A stretch of DNA of 64,000 nt from Streptomyces sp. NBC_01335 (GTDB taxonomy: Bacteria > Actinomycetota > Actinomycetes > Streptomycetales > Streptomycetaceae), in assembly GCF_035953295.1 (NCBI RefSeq), contig NZ_CP108370.1, positions 6,929,001 to 6,993,000 of the forward strand, written 5' to 3'. The notes under the pieces are model-generated. The model was not told the DNA's origin. It made no database searches and saw only the letters and a list, made by a program, of their open reading frames with translations. Made by a program: the position numbers and the translations under genes. Shown in pieces: positions 53,808 to 62,369 of the stretch. Positions within the stretch are counted from its first letter, which is position 1, and each line of letters opens with the position of its first letter.

Positions 53808-55940
53808 ATGACGAACTCAGCCGTCGCACTCGCCGACGCCACCGCCTACGCCGCCGCCGTCGAGGAGGCCACCCGCGCCTCCGCCGCGTACTACGCCAGC
53901 GGGGACAGCGCGCTCGACGACGACGCGTACGACCGCCTGGCGCGCGCGATCGCCGCGTACGAAGCGGCGCACCCCGAGGACGTGCTGGCCGCCTCGCCCA
54001 CCGGCAAGGTCGCGGGCGGCGCGGCCGTCGGGGACGTTCCCCACACCGCTCCGATGCTCTCGCTGGACAACGTCTTCTCCGGTGAGCAGTTCGCCGGCTG
54101 GACGGCCTCCCTGGAGCGCCGCACAGGCAGACCCGTGGAGGCGTGGAGCGTCGAGCCCAAGCTCGACGGCCTCGCCGTCGCCGCCCGTTACCGCGCGGGC
54201 CGGCTGGAGCAGCTCGTCACCCGCGGCGACGGCACCGCCGGCGAGGACGTCTCGCACGCCATCGGCACCGTCCTCGGACTGCCCGAGGAACTCGCGGCGC
54301 CGGTCACCGTCGAACTGCGCGGCGAAATACTCATGACCACCGAGCAGTTCGAGCAGGCCAACACGGTCCGCACCGCCCACGGCGCGTCGCCCTTCGTCAA
54401 CCCGCGCAACGGCGCCGCGGGCACCCTGCGCGCCAAGGACCGGCCCTACCGCGTCGAGATGACCTTCTTCGCGTACGGCGCGCTCCCGCTCCCGGACTCC
54501 GGCGAGCTCGCGGAGCGACTGGCCGAAATGCCGCACAGCGAGGTCCTCGAGTATGCGGCAGGCCTCGGCGTGCACACCGCGGCGGACACCCCGGTCGCCC
54601 CGCGCACCCTCGGGACGGTGGAGGACGTCCTCGCCCGGGTCGAGGAGATCGGCGCGCTCCGGGCCTCGCTGGCCTTCGGCATCGACGGCATCGTCATCAA
54701 GGCGGACCGCGCCGCCGACCAGCGCGACGCGGGCAACGGCACCCGTGCGCCGCGCTGGGCCATCGCGTACAAACTCCCCGCCGTGGAGAAGGTCACCCGG
54801 CTGCTCTGCGTCGAGTGGAACGTCGGGCGCACGGGCATCATCGCCCCGCGCGCCGTGCTGGAACCCGTGGAGATCGACGGCTCCACGGTCGGCTTCGCCA
54901 CCCTGCACAACCCCGCCGACATCACCCGCCGTGACCTGCGCCTCGGCGACATGGTGATGGTCCACAAGGCCGGCGACATCATCCCCCGCGTGGAGGCCCC
55001 CGCCGTCCACCTGCGGACGGGTGAGGAGAAGCCGATCGAGTTCCCCGCGGTCTGCCCGCAGTGCGGCTCCGCGATCGACACGAGCGAGCAGCGCTGGCGG
55101 TGCGTCCGGGGCCGCGACTGCCGCCTGGTCGCCTCCCTCTCGTACGCCGCCGGACGGGACCAGCTCGACATCGAGGGCCTGGGCGCCACCCGGGTCGTCC
55201 AGCTCGTCGAAGCGGGGCTCGTCCAGGATCTCGCCGACCTCTTCACCCTGGAACGCGAGCAGTTGCTCGGCCTGGAGCGCATGGGCGAGACCTCCACGGA
55301 CAACCTCCTCGCGGCCATCGACACGGCGCGTTCCCGTCCGCTCTCCCGGGTCTTCTGCGCCCTCGGCATACGCGGCACCGGCCGTTCCATGTCCCGCCGC
55401 ATCGCCCGGTACTTCGCCACGATGGACCGGATCACCGCCGCCGACGCCGAGACGCTCCAGCGGGTGGACGGCATCGGCACGGAGAAGGCCTCGGCCGTCT
55501 TCGCCGAACTGGTGGAACTGGCCCCGCTGATCGAGAAGCTGGTGAAGGCGGGCGTCAACATGACGGAGCCGGGCGCCACCCCGCCGTCGGAGCCCGGCGC
55601 CGAGGAGCCGGCCGCCACCGGCGTGGACGGCCGCCCGGACGGCGACGGCGCGTCGCAACTGCCCCTGGCCGGGATGACCGTCGTGGTCACCGGGGCGATG
55701 ACCGGAGCGCTGGAGAAGCTCTCCCGCAACCAGATGAACGAACTCATCGAGCGCGCGGGCGGGAAGTCCTCGTCCAGCGTCTCCGGACGCACCAGCCTGC
55801 TCGTCGCCGGGGAGAAGGCGGGCTCGAAGCGCACCAAGGCCGAAGGCCTCGGCGTACGGATCGCCACGCCGGAGGAGTTCGCCGGGCTCCTCGCCACGCA
55901 CCTGGAGGCGGAGGAGACGGCGGAGAAGGCGATGGCCTGA
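53808..55940 (+). CDS. ligA: NAD-dependent DNA ligase, LigA-type paralogue
   Basis: The ~710-residue protein seals DNA nicks using NAD+. It has domain Ia ([17 protein letters not shown]), the adenylation motif with K118 in [14 protein letters not shown], the OB fold, a Cys4 zinc finger (CPQCG and CVRGRDC), HhH repeats and a C-terminal BRCT domain ([12 protein letters not shown]). The N terminus differs from the usual Streptomyces LigA, so this is likely a second, divergent ligase. Starts at 53799, 53802 and 53808 are all in frame; 53808 has GGCAGG 9 bases upstream. Confidence 0.9.
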   Translation: MTNSAVALADATAYAAAVEEATRASAAYYASGDSALDDDAYDRLARAIAAYEAAHPEDVLAASPTGKVAGGAAVGDVPHTAPMLSLDNVFSGEQFAGWTASLERRTGRPVEAWSVEPKLDGLAVAARYRAGRLEQLVTRGDGTAGEDVSHAIGTVLGLPEELAAPVTVELRGEILMTTEQFEQANTVRTAHGASPFVNPRNGAAGTLRAKDRPYRVEMTFFAYGALPLPDSGELAERLAEMPHSEVLEYAAGLGVHTAADTPVAPRTLGTVEDVLARVEEIGALRASLAFGIDGIVIKADRAADQRDAGNGTRAPRWAIAYKLPAVEKVTRLLCVEWNVGRTGIIAPRAVLEPVEIDGSTVGFATLHNPADITRRDLRLGDMVMVHKAGDIIPRVEAPAVHLRTGEEKPIEFPAVCPQCGSAIDTSEQRWRCVRGRDCRLVASLSYAAGRDQLDIEGLGATRVVQLVEAGLVQDLADLFTLEREQLLGLERMGETSTDNLLAAIDTARSRPLSRVFCALGIRGTGRSMSRRIARYFATMDRITAADAETLQRVDGIGTEKASAVFAELVELAPLIEKLVKAGVNMTEPGATPPSEPGAEEPAATGVDGRPDGDGASQLPLAGMTVVVTGAMTGALEKLSRNQMNELIERAGGKSSSSVSGRTSLLVAGEKAGSKRTKAEGLGVRIATPEEFAGLLATHLEAEETAEKAMA

Positions 55941-56043
55941 GGCGGCGGAGCGGTCCGGGCGCGTGGCGTGCGGAGTGCCGCGCGGGATGCCGGGTGGGGT
56001 GTGGGCGTCGCGCGGGTGGTGCACGGCTTCCCGGCGCGGCGTC

Positions 56044-56586
56044 CTACCTCCCCGAGTCGCTCCACCTGACCTCGCCGTCCAGCACCACGTCGGTCGCCCG
56101 CAGCCCGAGCGCCCGCGCGATGCCCGTCGAGGCGGAGTGCCCCGGACGGATGTACGCGGCCAGCCCGTGCACTCCCCGTGCCCGCAGCCAGGACGCCATG
56201 GCGAGCGCTCCCTCGCGGCCGTAGCCCGCACCCTGGTGGTCGACACCGACCACCCACGCGAGCGACGCCTCCAGCGTCTCCGCGGTGGCCGGCCGACGGT
56301 ACGACGTGGCTTGGACGGTGCCGATCAACGCCCCGTCCGACGTCCTGCGCAGCATCCAGTTCAGCCATCCCTGCGTGCCGTCCGGCGACCGGCCCGCCGA
56401 CTGGCGTGCGTACCGGGCTTCGAGCTCTGCCAGGGAGCCGGGTGACCCGCCGGTCCAGGTGTGGAGCCGGACGTCGTCGAAGACGGAGACCGCCTCACGC
56501 GCGTGTTCCGCGGTGAGCGGTTCCAGGGTGAGGCGTGGCGTCGTCAGAGGAACCGCGGCGAGAAGGTGGGGCTGGTGCGTGGGCAT
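56044..56586 (-). CDS. GNAT N-acetyltransferase
   Basis: The 180-residue product is a RimJ/RimL-like GNAT: VPLTTPRLTLEPLTAEHA at the start, LAWVVGVDHQGAGYGREGAL as the acetyl-CoA loop (Q-x-x-G-x-G-R), and IRPGHSASTGIARALGLR at the end. The acceptor is unknown. It diverges from the pterin dehydratase gene, and the 202-base gap between them holds a perfect 19-bp inverted repeat. Confidence 0.85.
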   Translation of the reverse strand: MPTHQPHLLAAVPLTTPRLTLEPLTAEHAREAVSVFDDVRLHTWTGGSPGSLAELEARYARQSAGRSPDGTQGWLNWMLRRTSDGALIGTVQATSYRRPATAETLEASLAWVVGVDHQGAGYGREGALAMASWLRARGVHGLAAYIRPGHSASTGIARALGLRATDVVLDGEVRWSDSGR

Positions 56587-56700
56587 CGGCGCACCCTAGC
56601 CGGGATCCGCGGCGCGGCACAGCGCATATCCGCGCAGGGCCGTGGGACGGGGGTCGTGTCGGACGGGTCTCCGGGGGCCGTCCGGCGGATCATGACCGCA

Positions 56701-56742
56701 GCCGGCGGTACGGCACGGCGCCCGCCGTGCCGTACCGCCGGC
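56701..56742. promoter_or_regulatory. Perfect 19-bp inverted repeat in a divergent promoter
   Basis: Bases 56701-56719 (beginning GCCGGCGGTACGGCACGG) pair exactly with 56724-56742 around a 4-base loop. It lies 47 bases before the pterin dehydratase ATG, between divergent starts, so it is not a terminator of either gene. A TACCGT -10-like box follows at 56766-56771. Confidence 0.6.
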
Positions 56743-56788
56743 CCGGACCGCCGCACCGCGGCCCGTACCGTCCGAGAAGGAGCCACGC

Positions 56789-57091
56789 ATGCCCGCCGAA
56801 CCGCTGACACCCACCGAGATCGAGGCAGGCCTGGGCGAACTGCCCGGATGGGAGCACGAAGGGGGTCGGCTGACGCGTGGTTACCGGCTTCCGTCGCACT
56901 TCGCCGCCGCCGCGTTCACCCTGCACATCGCCCGGATCCAGGACGAACTGAACCATCACTCGGACCTGACGCTCGGCTACAACACCGTCTCCCTCGCCGT
57001 GCACACCCACGACGCGGGCGGCGCGGTCACCGCGAAGGACCTCGCCCTGGCCGCCCGGGTGGCGGCCGCCACGACCGCCCACGGGGCCTAG
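56789..57091 (+). CDS. Pterin-4a-carbinolamine dehydratase (PCD/DCoH)
   Basis: The 100-residue product matches 4a-hydroxytetrahydrobiopterin dehydratase: LGELPGWEHEGGRLTRGY, the catalytic NHHSDLTLGYNTV and LAVHTHDAGGAVTAKDLALA. It dehydrates the 4a-hydroxy-pterin formed by aromatic amino acid hydroxylases, or serves a related cofactor role. ATG 56789 follows GAGAAGGAG. The stop TAG at 57089-57091 uses the TA target and the first G of the MITE, so the insertion touches the stop codon. Confidence 0.92.
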   Translation: MPAEPLTPTEIEAGLGELPGWEHEGGRLTRGYRLPSHFAAAAFTLHIARIQDELNHHSDLTLGYNTVSLAVHTHDAGGAVTAKDLALAARVAAATTAHGA

Positions 57092-57252
57092 GCCGTGTCT
57101 GACAATTCCCGTCGGGCGGTCGGCGCCCGGCACGGCACCTCGCGGTGTTGTCGGACCGCCCGAGTGCATCCCGTACGCGGGCGGTCCTCCGCCTTGCGAT
57201 GCACCGCACCGGACACCGCCCGCTGATCCGACGCGCATGGTCAGACACGGCC
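57091..57252. mobile_element. 162-bp MITE, copy 3
   Basis: The same 162-bp element as at 49863, in the same orientation, flanked by TA on the left and CA on the right (one mutated base). The terminal repeats have two mismatches. The central hairpin (57153-57187) has two unpaired positions, so it is the most decayed copy. Confidence 0.85.
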
Positions 57253-57348
57253 CAGTAGCGGGGAGAGAGCCGGGCGGCCGGGGACCGCACGGCCCGGCCG
57301 TCCGGGCTTCCCGGAAGTCCAGTCGTGCGCCGACGGCCCGGACACGCC

Positions 57349-57384
57349 GACGGCGTCCCACCGCCGCAGCCGTGGGACGCCGTC
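57349..57384 (-). terminator. 13-bp hairpin terminator of the aldo/keto reductase gene
   Basis: GACGGCGTCCCAC pairs perfectly with GTGGGACGCCGTC around a 10-base loop, 40 bases past the reductase stop on the minus strand. Confidence 0.75.
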
Positions 57385-57424
57385 GAGCCGGACACGCGCG
57401 TCGGAAGCCGCGCGTCCGGAGGGG

Positions 57425-58252
57425 TCAGTTGAACTCGGCCGGGTTCGGGCCGAGGCGCTTGCCCTCGTCGAGCGCGGCGAAGGCGGCCAGGTCGTCCGCG
57501 TCCAGCTCGAAGCCGAACACGTCGATGTTCTCGGCGATCCGCGACGGCGTCACGGACTTCGGGATGACGACGTTGCCGAGCTGGAGGTGCCAGCGCAGCA
57601 CCACCTGGGCCGGCGTGCGGCCGTGCTTCTGGGCGACCGCGACGACGGTCGGAACCTCCAGGAGGCCCCGGCCGGAGCCGAGCGGGGACCACGCCTCGGT
57701 GGCGATGCCGTGCTTGGCGTGGACGGCACGGGACTCGGCCTGCTGGAGCTGCGGGTGGAGCTCGATCTGGTTGATCACCGGGACCACCGAGGTCTCGCCG
57801 ATCAGCCGCTCCACGTGCTCCGGCAGGAAGTTCGAGACGCCGATCGCCTTCGCGCGGCCGTCCGCGTAGATCTTCTCGAAGGCCCGGTACGTGTCGACGT
57901 AGCGGTCCTTCTCGGGTGTCGGCCAGTGGATCAGGTACAGGTCGACGTAGTCCAGGCCCAGCTTGTCCAGGGAGGTGTCGAAGGCCGCCAGTGTGGCGTC
58001 GTAACCCTGGTTGGAGTTCCACAGCTTCGTGGTGACGAAGAGTTCGTCGCGGGCGACGCCGGATGCGGCGATGGCCTTGCCCGTGCCCGACTCGTTCCCG
58101 TAGATCGCAGCGGTGTCGATGCTGCGGTATCCGGCTTCGATCGCGGTCGCGACCGTCTGCTCCGCCTCGTCGTCCGGCACCTGCCAGACACCGAAACCGA
58201 GCTGAGGCATGTCGACGCCGTTGTTGAGGCTGAGGGAGGGGACCTTGCTCAC
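57425..58252 (-). CDS. Aldo/keto reductase
   Basis: The 275-residue product is an AKR TIM barrel of the 2,5-diketo-gluconate reductase (AKR5) type. The catalytic tetrad lies in SIDTAAIYGNE (Asp, Tyr), TTKLWN (Lys) and YLIHWP (His), and the NADPH site in VIPKSVTPSRIAEN. GTG 58252 follows AAGGATC by 9 bases. It reduces aldehydes or ketones with NADPH. Monocistronic. Confidence 0.93.
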   Translation of the reverse strand: MSKVPSLSLNNGVDMPQLGFGVWQVPDDEAEQTVATAIEAGYRSIDTAAIYGNESGTGKAIAASGVARDELFVTTKLWNSNQGYDATLAAFDTSLDKLGLDYVDLYLIHWPTPEKDRYVDTYRAFEKIYADGRAKAIGVSNFLPEHVERLIGETSVVPVINQIELHPQLQQAESRAVHAKHGIATEAWSPLGSGRGLLEVPTVVAVAQKHGRTPAQVVLRWHLQLGNVVIPKSVTPSRIAENIDVFGFELDADDLAAFAALDEGKRLGPNPAEFN

Positions 58253-58450
58253 GAGCGGTCGATCCTTACGTCGGTGGTCATTACTCCCGAGAACAACGAT
58301 CGGCGCGACTGATCCATTCCCGGATCGCGCGCTGCGTTCCCGCGGAACCCGTCCCCCGCGATTCCCCCCCCACATTCCCGGGGGCGTGCGGGTCCGGGAG
58401 GGATCGGGCCCGGGAGCACGGGGCAGGGCAGGGCGCGACGAGCAGGGTGC

Positions 58451-60277
58451 TCAGCCGTAGAGGGCGTCCACCTCGATCGAGTACGCCGTCTCGATCGCCT
58501 TCCGCCGCAGCTTCAGCGACGGCGTCAGCAGGCCGCGCTCCTCGCTGAACCGGTGGGCCAGGATGCGGAACGTACGGATCGACTCCGCCTGCGAGACGGC
58601 GGTGTTGGCGGCCACCACCGCGCGGCGTACCTCCATCTCCAGGTCCGGGTCCCGGACGAGTTCGGCCGGCGGGAGCGGGGCCCGGCCCTGCATCGCGAGC
58701 CAGTGGTCCACGGCTTCCTGGTCCAGCGTCACCAGCGCCGCGATGTACGGGCGGTCGTTGCCGACCACGATGCACTGGGCGACGAGCGGATGGGCCCGTA
58801 CCCGTTCCTCCAGCCCGGCGGGGGAGACGCTCTTGCCGCCCGACGTCACGAGGATCTCCTTCTTCCTCCCGGTGATCGTCAGATAGCCGTCCTCGTCCAG
58901 CGCCCCGAGGTCCCCCGTGGCGAGCCAGCCGTCGTGGACCACCGCTGCCGTCGCCTCGGGATTGCCCAGGTACCCCGCGAACACCTGGCCTCCGTGGACC
59001 CAGACCTCGCCGTCCTCGGCGATGTGCACGGTGGTGCCGGGGATGGGCTGGCCCACGGTTCCGTACCTGACCCGGCCGGGAGGGTTGCCCGTCGCGGCGG
59101 CGGTGGTCTCGGTGAGGCCGTACCCCTCGTAGATCTCGATGCCCGCGCCCGCGAAGAACAGCCCCAGCCGGCGTTCCATGCCCGAGCCGCCGGACATCGC
59201 GTGCCGTATCCGGCCGCCCATCGCGTCGCGGAACTTCTTGTACACGACCTTGTCGAAGAACTGGTGCTGCATCCGCAGGCCCGCCGAAGGGCCGGGGCCG
59301 GTACCGAAGGTCCGCTGCTCCATCGCCTCCGCGTACCGGACGGCGACGTCCACGGCCTTGTCGAACGGGCCGATCCGCCCCTCCGCCTCGGCCCTGCGGC
59401 GGGCGCCGTGGAAGAGCTTCTCGAATATGTAGGGAACGGCCAGCACGAACGTCGGCCGGAACGACTCCAGGTCCGGCATGAGCGCGTGGGCCGAGAGTTC
59501 CGGCTGGTGGGCGAGGGTCACGCGGTTGCGCAGCGAGGCGACCTCCACCATGCGGCCGAAGACGTGCGCGAGCGGCAGGAAGAGCAGGGTGGACGGATCC
59601 TCGCCGGGTCTGGAGCGGAAGACCGGCTCCCACCGCTGAGCCATGGTGTCGGCCTCGAACATCAGGTTGGCGTGGGTGATCAGGCAGCCCTTCGGGCGCC
59701 CCGTCGTCCCCGAGGTGTAGACGACGGTGGCCACCGAGTCGGGCGTCACCGCACGCCGGTGGCGGTGGACCACCTCGTCGTCGATCCGGGTGCCCGCCTC
59801 CATCAGCTCGGCGACCGCGTCGCCGTCGAGCTGCCACAGCCGCTTCAGCCGGGGCAGCCGGTCGATCACCGAGCCCACCGTCATGGCGTGGTCCTCGTGC
59901 TCGACCATGATCGCGGAGACCTCGGCGTCGTGCAGCATCCACAGGACCTGCTCGGCCGAGGACGTGGGGTAGACCGGCACGGACTGGGCGCCGAGGGTCC
60001 ACAGGGCGAAGTCGAAGAGCGTCCACTCGTACCGCGTACGGGACATGAGGGCGACCCGGTCGCCGAAGCGGATGCCGTGCGCCACGAGCCCGCGCGCGAG
60101 CGCCAGTACCTCGTCGCGGAAGACCTCGGCGGTGACGTCCTGCCACTGCCCGTCCGCGTCCTTCCGGCCGAACGACACCCGTTGCGGATCATCGTGCGCC
60201 TGTTCGAAGACGGTATCGGCGAGGCCCCCGACCGGACGTCGTGCGGCTGCCATGGGTGGGACGGTGAACTCGCGCAA
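58451..60277 (-). CDS. Long-chain acyl-CoA synthetase (AMP-dependent)
   Basis: The 608-residue product has the adenylate-forming motifs VVYTSGTTGRPKG, IYEGYGLTETTAAATGNP, GWLATGDLGALDEDGYL and the hinge/Lys region TGRKKEILVTSGGK, with the length of the FAA/FadD15-type group. It activates fatty acids to acyl-CoA for degradation or lipid synthesis. I chose TTG 60277, eight bases after TAAGGAG; an ATG at 60253 in frame lacks a ribosome site. Monocistronic on the minus strand. Confidence 0.92.
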   Translation of the reverse strand: MREFTVPPMAAARRPVGGLADTVFEQAHDDPQRVSFGRKDADGQWQDVTAEVFRDEVLALARGLVAHGIRFGDRVALMSRTRYEWTLFDFALWTLGAQSVPVYPTSSAEQVLWMLHDAEVSAIMVEHEDHAMTVGSVIDRLPRLKRLWQLDGDAVAELMEAGTRIDDEVVHRHRRAVTPDSVATVVYTSGTTGRPKGCLITHANLMFEADTMAQRWEPVFRSRPGEDPSTLLFLPLAHVFGRMVEVASLRNRVTLAHQPELSAHALMPDLESFRPTFVLAVPYIFEKLFHGARRRAEAEGRIGPFDKAVDVAVRYAEAMEQRTFGTGPGPSAGLRMQHQFFDKVVYKKFRDAMGGRIRHAMSGGSGMERRLGLFFAGAGIEIYEGYGLTETTAAATGNPPGRVRYGTVGQPIPGTTVHIAEDGEVWVHGGQVFAGYLGNPEATAAVVHDGWLATGDLGALDEDGYLTITGRKKEILVTSGGKSVSPAGLEERVRAHPLVAQCIVVGNDRPYIAALVTLDQEAVDHWLAMQGRAPLPPAELVRDPDLEMEVRRAVVAANTAVSQAESIRTFRILAHRFSEERGLLTPSLKLRRKAIETAYSIEVDALYG

Positions 60278-60345
60278 TGACCTGCTCCTTACGGCGCTCC
60301 GCACAGCGCCGCGACGCTACCCCAACCCGAGGTCCCTTGGGAGGG

Positions 60346-60367
60346 GAAAAGGCCCGCCCGCGCGGGC
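60346..60367 (-). terminator. Hairpin with T tract on the minus strand
   Basis: GGCCCGC-CCGC-GCGGGCC at 60350-60367 is followed on the minus strand by TTTTCCCC. It lies between the TetR gene and the acyl-CoA synthetase start and would end TetR transcripts. Confidence 0.6.
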
Positions 60368-60484
60368 CTCGCGCGCCCGGCATACGTCGAAATCCGGCCA
60401 GATGGGCAAGGCTCGGGCGGACTTCTGACCCCGGAGTAAGCATGCGACGCCCTTTCTGCACAGAATCTGTACAGGTGGGGACGG

Positions 60485-60595
60485 TCTACACCCCTCGCGG
60501 AGGCCGCCGTGCGCGGGATGGTGCACACCTGTCGCGGAGGCCGCTGTACGCGGGATGGTGCACGCCCCTCGCGGAGGCGGCCGCGCGCGCACTCC
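60485..60595. repeat. 37-bp tandem repeat, just under three copies
   Basis: The word TCGCGGAGGC recurs at 60495, 60532 and 60569, period 37 bases, and each full unit also contains GCGGGATGGTGCAC. The units lie in the 365-base gap downstream of the TetR stop and upstream of the acyl-CoA synthetase start. No coding role is seen. Confidence 0.7.
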
Positions 60596-60642
60596 GAAAG
60601 GTGTCCCCCGCGGCCAGGGCCGCGGCGGTGGTACGTGAGCGC

Positions 60643-61206
60643 TCAGGCGTCGTGGGCGCCGAAGCCCGCGACGGCGAGCCGGAAGGCGTGGTCCGCCCGC
60701 GTCGCCGGGTCGGTGTAGTTCTCGGTGGCCAGGGCGATTCCGACGATCAGGACGAGCAGATCGTCGATGGTGATGTCCGCCCGGACGGTCCGCTCGTCAA
60801 GGGCCTTGCGCAGCAGCAGTTCGCCGGCCGCGCCGATGGTCCGCGCGCAGGAGTCCTGGCCGGCCTCGTCCCGGAGGGGCTGGTAGGAGAGGGCGTCCGC
60901 CAGGCCGCGTGCGGCGAGCGAGTAGGCGAGCAGCTCGCGCAGCCATTCCACCAGCGCGGAGCGGCTGTCGCGCTCGCCGCGGAGGGCGTGGGCGCGATCG
61001 CACAGGTCTTGGACGCGCTGTTCGAAGACGGCTTCGAGGAGGGCTTGGCGGGTGGGGAAGTGGCGCCGCACGGTGGCTGATCCGACGCCTGCGACGCGGG
61101 CGATCCGCTCCAGGGACGCCTGGGCTCCCTGGGCTGCCACCTCGGCCTCGGCCACGGCGAGGATGTGCGTGTAGTTGCGGCGGGCGTCCGAGCGCTGGCC
61201 GGTCAT
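60643..61206 (-). CDS. TetR-family transcriptional regulator
   Basis: The 187-residue protein has an N-terminal TetR helix-turn-helix (SLERIARVAGVGSATVRRHFPTRQALLEAV) and an all-helical ligand domain of the actinobacterial type (TetR_C group, with GERDSRSALVEWLREL). ATG 61206 follows GGGGAGA. It diverges from the NmrA-like gene across a 105-base gap with two copies of the same palindrome, so it most likely represses both genes. Confidence 0.92.
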   Translation of the reverse strand: MTGQRSDARRNYTHILAVAEAEVAAQGAQASLERIARVAGVGSATVRRHFPTRQALLEAVFEQRVQDLCDRAHALRGERDSRSALVEWLRELLAYSLAARGLADALSYQPLRDEAGQDSCARTIGAAGELLLRKALDERTVRADITIDDLLVLIVGIALATENYTDPATRADHAFRLAVAGFGAHDA

Positions 61207-61228
61207 GGTCTCCCCAACATTGATAAGT

Positions 61229-61279
61229 GGCGGGCCCCGCCGTATTCTAACCGGCACGAAACGGCGGGCCCCGCCGTTT
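61229..61279. promoter_or_regulatory. Twin TetR operators in the divergent promoter
   Basis: GGCGGG-C-CCCGCC occurs at 61229-61241 and again at 61263-61275, 34 bases centre to centre. The second copy extends to a perfect 21-bp palindrome (61259-61279, arms AAACGGCGGG). A TATTCT box that can serve as a -10 lies between them at 61243-61248. Confidence 0.7.
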
Positions 61280-61311
61280 GTGGTGTGCGTGACCGCCGAG
61301 GAGATGTGCAC

Positions 61312-62235
61312 ATGACCACTGCCGCAACACCGGTTCTCGTCACCGGTGCCACGGGCCGCCAGGGCGGTGCCACCGCCCGCGCCCTGCTCGCACAGGGAAC
61401 GCCGGTGCGCGCCCTGGTGCGTGACCCGAGCACGCCGCGCGCACGGGCCGTCGAAGAACTCGGCGCCGACCTGTTCGTGGGCGATCTCACCGACCCCGCG
61501 ACCCTGGAGGCGGCCGTGGACGGCGTGCGGGCCGTCTTCTCCGTGCAGATGCCCGCGTTCACCGAGCAGGGGTTCGACTTCGCCGGCGAGGTCGGCCAGG
61601 CGGACAACCTCATGACGACGGCGCGGGCCGCCGGTGTGGAGCAGTTCGTCCAGTCCTCCACCAGCGGCGTGGGGCAGCACGTCGAGGCCCCGGGCTGGGC
61701 CGAAGGGCGATGGGCGGTGATGGAAGCCCCGCTCGGCACGAAGGCCGCGATCCAGGACCGGTTGCGCGAACTCGATTTCCCCTGCTGGACTCTGCTCAAG
61801 CCGGCGTTCTTCATGGAGAACTTCGAGCCGTCCATGCGGTTCTACTTCCCCCGAGGTGTCGAAGGGGGGCTGGTCACCGTCGTCAAACCGGGCACGCACC
61901 TGGCGCTCGTAGCGGCCAAGGACGTGGGCCGCGCCGCGGCGGCCGCCCTGTCGGCCCCCGCCGAGTTCCACCGGGTGGAACTGGAACTCGCCGGCGATTA
62001 CCTGACCATGACCGAAATCGCCGAGATCCTGTCCCGCGCCGTGGGCGTCCCGCTGACGGCCCCGGACATGACCGAGGACCAGGCCCGCGCCGCCGGAATG
62101 GGAGACATGGGCGCCACGCACGAGTTCGTGGAGGTGGTCGGCCAGCCGGCCCGGCCGGAGTTCGCCCGTGCGCGGGGCATCGACGTGACCAGCTTCGAGG
62201 AGTGGGCGCACGAACACCTGCGGACCGCCGCCTGA
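61312..62235 (+). CDS. NmrA/SDR-type NAD(P)-binding oxidoreductase
   Basis: The 307-residue product has an N-terminal Rossmann fold VLVTGATGRQGGATARAL (GxxGxxG) and the NmrA-like body with VRALVRDPST, VQSSTSGVGQHV and LKPAFFMENFEPS. The catalytic Tyr of classic SDRs is missing, as in NmrA/isoflavone-reductase-like proteins, so it may be a redox sensor or a quinone/flavonoid-type reductase. ATG 61312 follows GAGGAG by 8 bases. It is divergently paired with the TetR gene. Confidence 0.88.
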   Translation: MTTAATPVLVTGATGRQGGATARALLAQGTPVRALVRDPSTPRARAVEELGADLFVGDLTDPATLEAAVDGVRAVFSVQMPAFTEQGFDFAGEVGQADNLMTTARAAGVEQFVQSSTSGVGQHVEAPGWAEGRWAVMEAPLGTKAAIQDRLRELDFPCWTLLKPAFFMENFEPSMRFYFPRGVEGGLVTVVKPGTHLALVAAKDVGRAAAAALSAPAEFHRVELELAGDYLTMTEIAEILSRAVGVPLTAPDMTEDQARAAGMGDMGATHEFVEVVGQPARPEFARARGIDVTSFEEWAHEHLRTAA

Positions 62236-62324
62236 GCAGGGGGTATCGCGTCGGTCTGTCGCGCGCCCGAAGCCGGCCGTGGCCCGCGGCCGCCCGGCAG
62301 TCCCGTCCGAGTCCAGGGGGCCCG

Positions 62325-62342
62325 GGAGCCTCTCGTGGCTCC
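62325..62342. terminator. Small hairpin between convergent genes
   Basis: GGAGCC-TCTCGT-GGCTCC is a perfect 6-bp stem in the 134-base gap between the NmrA-like and LysR stops. There is no T tract. Confidence 0.4.
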
Positions 62343-62369
62343 AGGGTCCGGCGGTCCCGTCGCGCGGCC

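Noticed and set aside
60485..60595. CRISPR array
   Set aside because: The 37-bp units are contiguous tandem copies with no spacers and there are no cas genes.
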